Assembly (NCBI GenBank): GCA_015501585.1
Contig: JADNRY010000171.1
Location: 62,001 to 126,000, forward strand
Length of the DNA: 64,000 nucleotides
DNA from: Rhodocollybia butyracea
Taxonomy: Eukaryota; Basidiomycota; Agaricomycetes; Agaricales; Omphalotaceae
Direction of reading: 5' to 3'
Positions 58,290 to 64,000 of this stretch are shown piece by piece. Each line of letters opens with the position of its first letter. The first letter of the stretch is position 1. Below the pieces are notes generated by a model. It did no database searches. It was not told where the DNA came from and saw only the letters and a list, made by a program, of their open reading frames with translations. The position numbers and the translations under genes are program-made.

Positions 58290-59470
58290 TACTGGGGAAT
58301 AAAAATATCCCCTTTCTGAGGTACGTATTACCTGGACTAGGGGGAATAAAAATACCCCCTTTCTGAGGTGCGTATTTTGACTAGGGGGAATAAAAATACC
58401 CCTTTCTGAGGTGCGTATTACTTTGACTAGGGGGAATAAAAATATCCCCTTTCTGAGGTGCGTATTACTTGGACTAGGGGGAATAAAAATATCCCCTTTC
58501 TGAGGTGCATATTACTTGGACTAGGGGGAATAAAAATATCCCCTTTCTGAGGTGCATATTACTTGGACTAGGGGGAATAAAAATACCCCTTTCTGAGGTG
58601 CGTATTACTTTGACTAGGGGGAATAAAAATATCCCCTTTCTGAGGTGCGTATTACTTGGACTAGGGGGAATAAAAATATCCCCTTTCTGAGGTGCATATT
58701 ACTTTGACTAGGGGGAATAAAAATACCCCTTTCTGAGGTGCATATTACTTGGACTAGGGGGAATAAAAATATCCCCTTTCTGAGGTGCGTATTACTTGGA
58801 CTAGGGGGAATAAAAATATCCCTTTCTGAGGTGCATATTACTTTGACTAGGGGGAATAAAAATACCCCTTTCTGAGGTGCGTATTACTTGGACTAGGGGG
58901 AATAAAAATATCCCCTTTCTGAGGTGTGTATTACTTGGACTAGGGGGAATAAAAATATCCCCTTTCTGAGGTGCATATTACTTTGACTAGGGGGAATAAA
59001 AATACCCCTTTCTGAGGTGCATATTACTTTGACTAGGGGGAATAAAAATACCCCTTTCTGAGGTGCGTATTACTTGGACTAGGGGAATAAAAATATCCCC
59101 TTTCTGAGGTGCGTATTACTTGGACTAGGGGGAATAAAAATATCCCCTTTCTGAGGTGCGTATTACTTTGACTAGGGGGAATCAAAATATCCCCTTTCTA
59201 GGGTGCATATTACTTTGACTAGGGGGAATAAAAATATGCCCTTTCTGAGGTGTGTATTACTCTGACTAGGGGGAATAAAAATATCCCTTTCTGAGGTGCG
59301 TATTACTTGGACTAGGGGGAATAAAAATATGCCCTTTCTGAGGTGTGTATTACTCTGACTAGGGGGAATAAAAATACCCCCTTTCTGAGGTGCATATTAC
59401 TATTTTGACTGGGGGGGAATAAAAGTACCTCCCTTCTGAGGTGCACATTACTTTGACTGGGGAATGATAA
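58290..59470. repeat. 46-47 bp minisatellite, about 25 copies
   Basis: The unit is roughly GACTAGGGGGAATAAAAATA-TCCCCTTTCTGAGGTGCGTATTACTTG. Two subtypes intermix: one with TTGGACTAG and ATATCCCC, one with TTTGACTAG and ATACCCC. Each unit holds a short hairpin (GGGG-AATA/TAT-CCCC) and an AATAAA word on the plus strand. Units become more divergent toward 59400-59470. It lies between the nine-exon gene and the KDZ relic. Confidence 0.95.
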
Positions 59471-59600
59471 GTTTTATTTAATCATTGAGATTACATATTA
59501 CCTAACCCTTGGACCATATTCAGTATCTGTTTCAGATGACTGCATTCATATCTTCCACCATTATATCCCCTCCATCTCTCCTGCAATTTCCTCATCTTCT

Positions 59601-61561
59601 TCATTTATTTTTCCCTATATCTAGCACATCTTCTAGTAGTGCCCCCAGATTTGGAATATCTGGTCTCACCCCCTTTGCATGTTCCACAAGATAATCCCAT
59701 CTTGCACTTACAAGTTCAGCACGCTTCTCCTCGAAAACTGCATGTTGTAACGCATAAGCTGTCATTCCCTCCTCAAGCTCCTTTGATATTCCTTCCCGCC
59801 TTCCGATCTGATCTCTCCACCACCTTGCTTTCCAGAGTGAAAATTCTCTCATCCGCCAAATCTCTTCACAAAGAAGTAGTACTTCTTCTTTCCATCGAAG
59901 TGACTGTGCACGTGCCTTGCACCACTCAACACGTAATGCTAACAAAGTATCAGAGTAATTATTCTTATAGTTGCCAAGGATGTCACATACCGTCTTGAAA
60001 TTCAGGGTCCTCTGGGTCAATTGACATGTCATACCAGATCCAGGACAGAGTGCGTTTTCCCGTGTCCCCAGCCACCACAGCAACCCCTGGTGAAGCAAAA
60101 CCAGCACCCTGAAGCTCATTTAATAACCCTCTTTCACGAAGAAATTCTTCTTGTGCCAGTTCTTCTGTGTTTAATGCTCGCTCATTCAATCCACGGACAT
60201 CACCATCCCTCAGTATCTGCAGTTTTTTCTCCCAATCACCATGGCCCCATAAACGAAACAGAGCATTCCGGGCATACCTGTACCGTATTTTATTTGAGTT
60301 AATGCCCAGATCAATCTGTCGTAACACCCCTTGAGCTCGAGTATTATGTCTCTGACCTGTTACATTCTTCAGCTTGAAATTGTTGGTAAGGGTACGGGCT
60401 CGTAACCCTTGTCGCACAGTGTTCAGAGCATCTATTGCTTCACCTTGCCGCAATTGACCTTCCTGCTCCCAAATTTTGCCAGCACATGCAGCGTTCCGTA
60501 CACTATGGTTATCAAGCTCTGATGGCATAAAGAGCTTGATTTTCTCAGGCATATTGGCATCAGGGTCATCCAAATGGCATTGCTGGGCAGCAGTCAGGAA
60601 ATCCCGTAAGTGTGGCATAAATGTCCCCTGAAGTAAACGGAATTGTTGAATATGTCGCAAGACATGCAGTTGAAGGTATGAAACTGGTGGAGAGAAATAA
60701 AAGTACAAGCTGAATGAGGAGAGAAAACTGTTGCTGGCCACAAATGACTCCGAAGTAGCTGGGTGCGCCGCACAAGATCAGGCTGGCATCCACAAAAATC
60801 AATATTCACTTGATGTATGCCATTCGTGTACAGAACAGCAAAAGAAATATTTGCTGGCTGTGGGAAAAGGCAAACGGAGCCAGCTTTGTGGCCAAGCTGA
60901 ACGTGTAGACCCAAGCTGTTCAGGGTTCGTGTCCAAAACATCTCACCATCCCACTCCTGGTAAAGAAGTTAAGCCATAGTTAACAAGACACAAACACAAA
61001 CGGACCTCTATCCAGTGAAATGGCAGATGTTGGTGTGCTTTGACTATACACTTTTCACATCTCATCCCCAATCCCACACATTCTTCATCAGCACATCGAA
61101 ACGCAGGATTTGGTGATTCACAGCCTGCACAGCTGTCCCCATTCAACCCTCGGCCTTCAACATAGATCGTATCATCCAGATATTCATCTTGAACAGCCAT
61201 GAAGGCATATATCTCAGGCTTCTGATGTCATACGATTAAATGACAGTTTTATCTCAATGATATATATACATACTGTTTTAGGTCCAATGGGCTTTGTCCA
61301 AGTAGGAAAATTGGAAGTAACATTGTCCAAAGGTGCATCTTGTGCAATATATAGAGTTGAGTTCAAAATGTGGGAGAAATCTTCGGTTTCTGCTGCGGCA
61401 TTGTAGGTTATTGTATCTTCTTCAGGGAGGGATGGTGCAAGATCAGCGGCGATCGACCGTGAACTTTGGGAAATTTGTCCTTGTGAAGCAGTGATAGTAG
61501 TGGCCACGTTAGGACGCGGGGTAGATTGGAATAACTTCGTTTTATTTCGCCCAGTGTTCAT
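59601..61561 (-). pseudogene. KDZ transposase gene with the catalytic centre deleted
   Basis: Minus-strand exons are 61561-61274, 61221-61006, 60956-59991 and 59938-59601. Exons 1-2 give a disordered N-terminus, then the CxC2 cysteine cluster: CAGCESPNPAFRCADEECVG, MRCEKCIVKAHQHLPFHWIE. Exon 3 continues it (LGLHVQLGHKAGSVC, VLYTNGIHQVNIDFCGC, QLLRSHLWPATVFSP). CxC2 accompanies KDZ (Kyakuja-Dileera-Zisupton) transposases. The KDZ catalytic domain, normally several hundred residues, is missing. Near 60670 the frame changes and reading jumps to the C-terminal region: IKLFMPSELDNHSVRNAACA, TNNFKLKNVTGQRHNTRAQG, YRYARNALFRLWGHGDWEKK, then exon 4 LRVEWCKARAQSLRWKEEV and FSLWKARWWRDQIG. These match the tail typical of KDZ proteins. 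It is therefore an internally deleted, non-autonomous derivative, head-to-head with the dioxygenase gene at 62190. Confidence 0.85.
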
Positions 61562-62185
61562 ATTCTAAGGATTGAAGAGAACTATCGCAAGAAGTAGGAA
61601 ACTAACGATGGGAAATCAATGATAACGGTATGTAAACCCGGTAGAAACCGGTTCCGATCGGGCGCTTAGTTATTGTTTGTTGATTAACCACAACGATCAA
61701 GTTGCGCTATCGACTTTGCTTCCTCTCGTTCATCATCCACCTCAGCCAATCTCAAAACAGGTATTCCTACAGCTTGGCCACCACAAATACGTATTCCTAT
61801 GTCTGGTAAGTCATTTAGCGCGTTTTCGTTTTCCCTTCTGCTTCCGCCTGTTTGCTGGTTCGTCGCCACCTCGCCAGATGATTCATTCATATAAATCTTT
61901 CGGCATTGGCACATATCGCGGAGACTCAGAGCTTCTACTCCCTCTAGAGAGCAAGATGTCTCGCTGTAGTCTTTCATGAACATGTCCTTTGAGCGACTAC
62001 TCCCTCTAGAGAGCAAGACGTCTCATTGTGCTACGAGGCGTCGTACTAGTTAATGCGGCCCATTCTATTCGAGGAGATTTGGCTTGATACTTTGGCCACT
62101 CGCCTTCCTGCCCTTTCTGACCCCGAAACTTAACTCTAATTACCTAGATGTTCAAGTTCCACCCTTCGAAGTGTGCAGGATTCGT
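61562..62185. other. Divergent promoter region between KDZ relic and dioxygenase gene
   Basis: About 620 bp separate the two divergently read genes. It contains a direct repeat of 31-36 bp, CTACTCCCTCTAGAGAGCAA followed by GAYGTCTCRYTGT (61936 and 61999). No gene is recognised; a small first exon of the plus-strand gene may lie in 62100-62180. Confidence 0.5.
61936..62035. repeat. Short direct repeat in the shared promoter region
   Basis: CTACTCCCTCTAGAGAGCAA occurs at 61936 and 61999, 63 bp apart, followed in both by GAYGTCTC. Such spacing is compatible with a local tandem duplication or paired regulatory sites; the sequence cannot tell which. Confidence 0.7.
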
Positions 62186-62189
62186 ATCG

Positions 62190-63716
62190 ATTGCTTTGAC
62201 CTAGCGAAAGCGCTCGTACAGATGCCGAGGATGCAGGTGAAATACTAGACAACGAAGACGTAGAACTCGAGGATGTATTTCTGGCCGAAGACAAGCAAGC
62301 TACCCCTTCTCTTCCCTCTTCTTTACCCATGTTTGACTCCGGCACCAAATCTCCCGCTCTCTTGTCCACTCCCTCCCCGAGTTCTGATCTTTCGGCTTCT
62401 CTTTCGAAAACCCAGAAGAAAAATCTTGCAAAGCGCGTTCGGGAACGTGCCAAGCGTTCTGAAGCTGCTCAGCTTCGCAAAGCCACCAACAGTCTCAAAC
62501 CTCGAGCTGTCCAGCACGCTCAAGGCTCTCAGCCATCCCTCGTTGAGTTCAACGCCTCATCCCTTCCCATCTCTTCTACAGGCTGGACAGGAGTCCGTTC
62601 CCTGGGGAAGCTGCCTGCAGGTCTTCAGCGCGTCTGGCGTAACCTCGCTGTGCTGACGGGCACCGAAGGTCTGAGGTTACTTGCATGGGACGGCAAGACC
62701 TGTATCGTTCTCGTCGACACGTCCGACCGCATCATTGCGGTCCTTGGAGGTGTTCCTCCTGGTTCCCGAGGTGCCAACTGGCATGCTCTCACCCGACGAT
62801 TGAACGCCGCAATCGGAAAATGCAGCGATCACAGCACGTTTACTTCAAAGGAGACAAGTCACCCTCGGGTGGCTTCACTGCACGCGCTACGGGCATCGGA
62901 TATGGCGGAGGACGCCAAGTTCCTGGAAACGTGAAAATCAGCGGGGTAGCCAACCAGAAGGAAATGCAAGAACTGATGCTCAACCCCAATATGCAAAGGG
63001 TAGTGGGGTTTTCAAATTGTGCATAGCTTGTATTTTCCCTTTCTATTCTTCTGCTAATGTCGTAACCCAGCTCTCTTCAACTCGTTTGGGCACAAAACAT
63101 TTTGCGAATACAAAGAGACACTCACCGAGCACCTCGCACACGACTCTCGTCTCCGCCCTACATCTCCACAAACCGTCTTTGCTGCCACTACCGTTAACTT
63201 TGGCCCTCAAACATGTATGCCCCCTCACCTAGATGCAGGGAACACCGCCCACGGGTGGTGTACGGACACTGCCGGTGGTGATTTTGATCCAGAGAAGGGA
63301 GGCCACCTCGTCCTGTGGAACCTCAAGCTAGTGATACGATTTCCTCCTGGCTCCACAATTCTTTTCCCCTCCGCCCTTATTACTCACTCTAACATTCCTA
63401 TATCCCCCCACGAAACCCGTTATTCCGTCGTCCAGTATTCTGCTGGGGGCCTTTTCCGTTGGAGATACAACGGCTGGTGTTCCGACAAAACCTGGTCCTC
63501 CCGGGCTTCTCGTGAGGAGAGGGAGAAGAGGGAACAGGATCGAACACGTCGTTGGAAGGTCAACTTGGGGAAGTTCACCCGCTGGAATGACTTGATATCG
63601 GGAGACTGGCAAGGCCAGAAGAGGACGGATGCCAGCCTTGACGAACTCAGTGAACTGAGTGATATCGGTGAGGAGGAGGGTTTGTCTCTTCCCAAGAAGC
63701 AGGTTTGTCGACGCTG
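62190..63716 (+). pseudogene. TET/JBP-like 2-oxoglutarate/Fe(II) dioxygenase, one frameshift
   Basis: The reading frame is open from about 62190 (first in-frame ATG 62329) with an acidic lead, then KKNLAKRVRERAKRSEAAQL, a basic helix, and LLAWDGKTCIVLVDTSDRII. A one-base slip in the A-run near 62823 shifts frames; the next frame reads FKGDKSPSGGFTARATGIGY, NPNMQRVVGFSN. A GT-AG intron (about 63014-63071) leads to LFNSFGHKTFCEYKETL and the catalytic core: TVNFGPQTCMPPHLDAGN (His-x-Asp iron ligands), GGDFDPEKGGHLVLWNLKLV, FPPGSTILFPSALITHSNIP (third His), HETRYSVVQYSAGGLFRW (Arg for 2-oxoglutarate). TET/JBP enzymes oxidise 5-methylcytosine or thymine; Coprinopsis has a characterised relative active on 5-methylcytosine. 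The active-site residues are intact, so the slip may be recent or a sequencing error. I assign TET/JBP from the core motif and its KDZ neighbour. Confidence 0.7.
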
Positions 63717-64000
63717 AAGCGGCTGATTGTATATTATATCTTGTACGGTAGTTTGTTTATGGCGAATACAGCGCTATTGCTCTCCGCTCCTTGAGATCAT
63801 GTGAAATAAGTGATAAATATTTGGGTTCAAATGAAAGTGAGAGAACTTAGGCCCGTTGGTTTACAGCTGATATGAACCACACGTACGAGTTCCAGATACA
63901 TGTAACTACATTCACAAAGTACTCCTCGAAGTGTGATTGCTTGGAAGGGTCTTATCATATTCTTATGCTACTTTAGTGTATTTAAGTATCTCTTTGTCGT
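63717..64000. other. Right edge, no gene recognised
   Basis: This is the 3' flank of the dioxygenase gene. ATTATATCTTG and AAATAAGTGATAAAT are possible 3'-end signals. Nothing else is seen. Confidence 0.4.

Noticed and set aside
58290..59470. CRISPR-like array
   Set aside because: Units are contiguous 46-47 bp tandem repeats with no unique spacers, in a eukaryotic genome.
62769..62837. A 68-nt intron explaining the frame change in the dioxygenase gene
   Set aside because: GT and AG are present, but the phase does not join to the observed downstream frame and it would remove residues that fit the family pattern; a one-base slip in the A-run is simpler.

Overview
The window looks like a repeat-rich stretch of an agaricomycete (mushroom-forming basidiomycete) genome. 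The evidence is: genes cut by many 45-70 nt GT-AG introns; a copper radical oxidase of the glyoxal oxidase type; KDZ-transposon sequence with its CxC2 cysteine domain; a TET/JBP-like dioxygenase gene; Helitron and Ty1/Copia remains; and a Crypton-like tyrosine-recombinase relic. No rRNA or tRNA gene and no CRISPR array was recognised. All calls come from reading the sequence; no database search was run.

Layout. 1-6110: a 3-kb foldback element (927-3935) next to a decayed tyrosine-recombinase gene. 6110-10747: mostly unassigned, with one small hairpin element. 10748-13083: an eight-exon gene of unknown function on the minus strand. 15313-33742: a large inverted duplication with two 7-kb arms and a 4.3-kb centre. 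Each arm carries a Rom2-like Rho guanine-nucleotide exchange factor. The right copy is complete (13 exons, about 2,234 residues); the left copy is 5'-truncated and frameshifted. A glyoxal-oxidase-like gene (22816-25317) lies in the centre.

34,000-54,000 is a transposon graveyard. It holds two more foldback elements, one of which (36283-39475) splits an older gene and is flanked by a perfect 7-bp target duplication. It also holds a Helitron fragment and a Copia element (42013-50959) with both LTRs, a primer site matching the anticodon arm of initiator tRNA-Met, and broken gag-pol. The Copia element is itself interrupted by 4 kb of other repeats, including a 368-bp palindrome. A long LTR-like repeat occurs in three copies, one inverted.

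54395-57549 is a nine-exon gene of unknown function with a cysteine cluster. It is followed by a 1.2-kb minisatellite. The last part is a head-to-head pair: an internally deleted KDZ transposase gene (minus strand, 59601-61561) and a TET/JBP-like 2-oxoglutarate dioxygenase gene (plus strand, about 62190-63716) with its metal and cosubstrate residues readable but one apparent frameshift. TET/JBP genes linked to KDZ transposons are a known feature of basidiomycete genomes. This pair is the most biologically interesting locus here, together with the inverted duplication and the palindromic elements whose insertion sites can be read directly.
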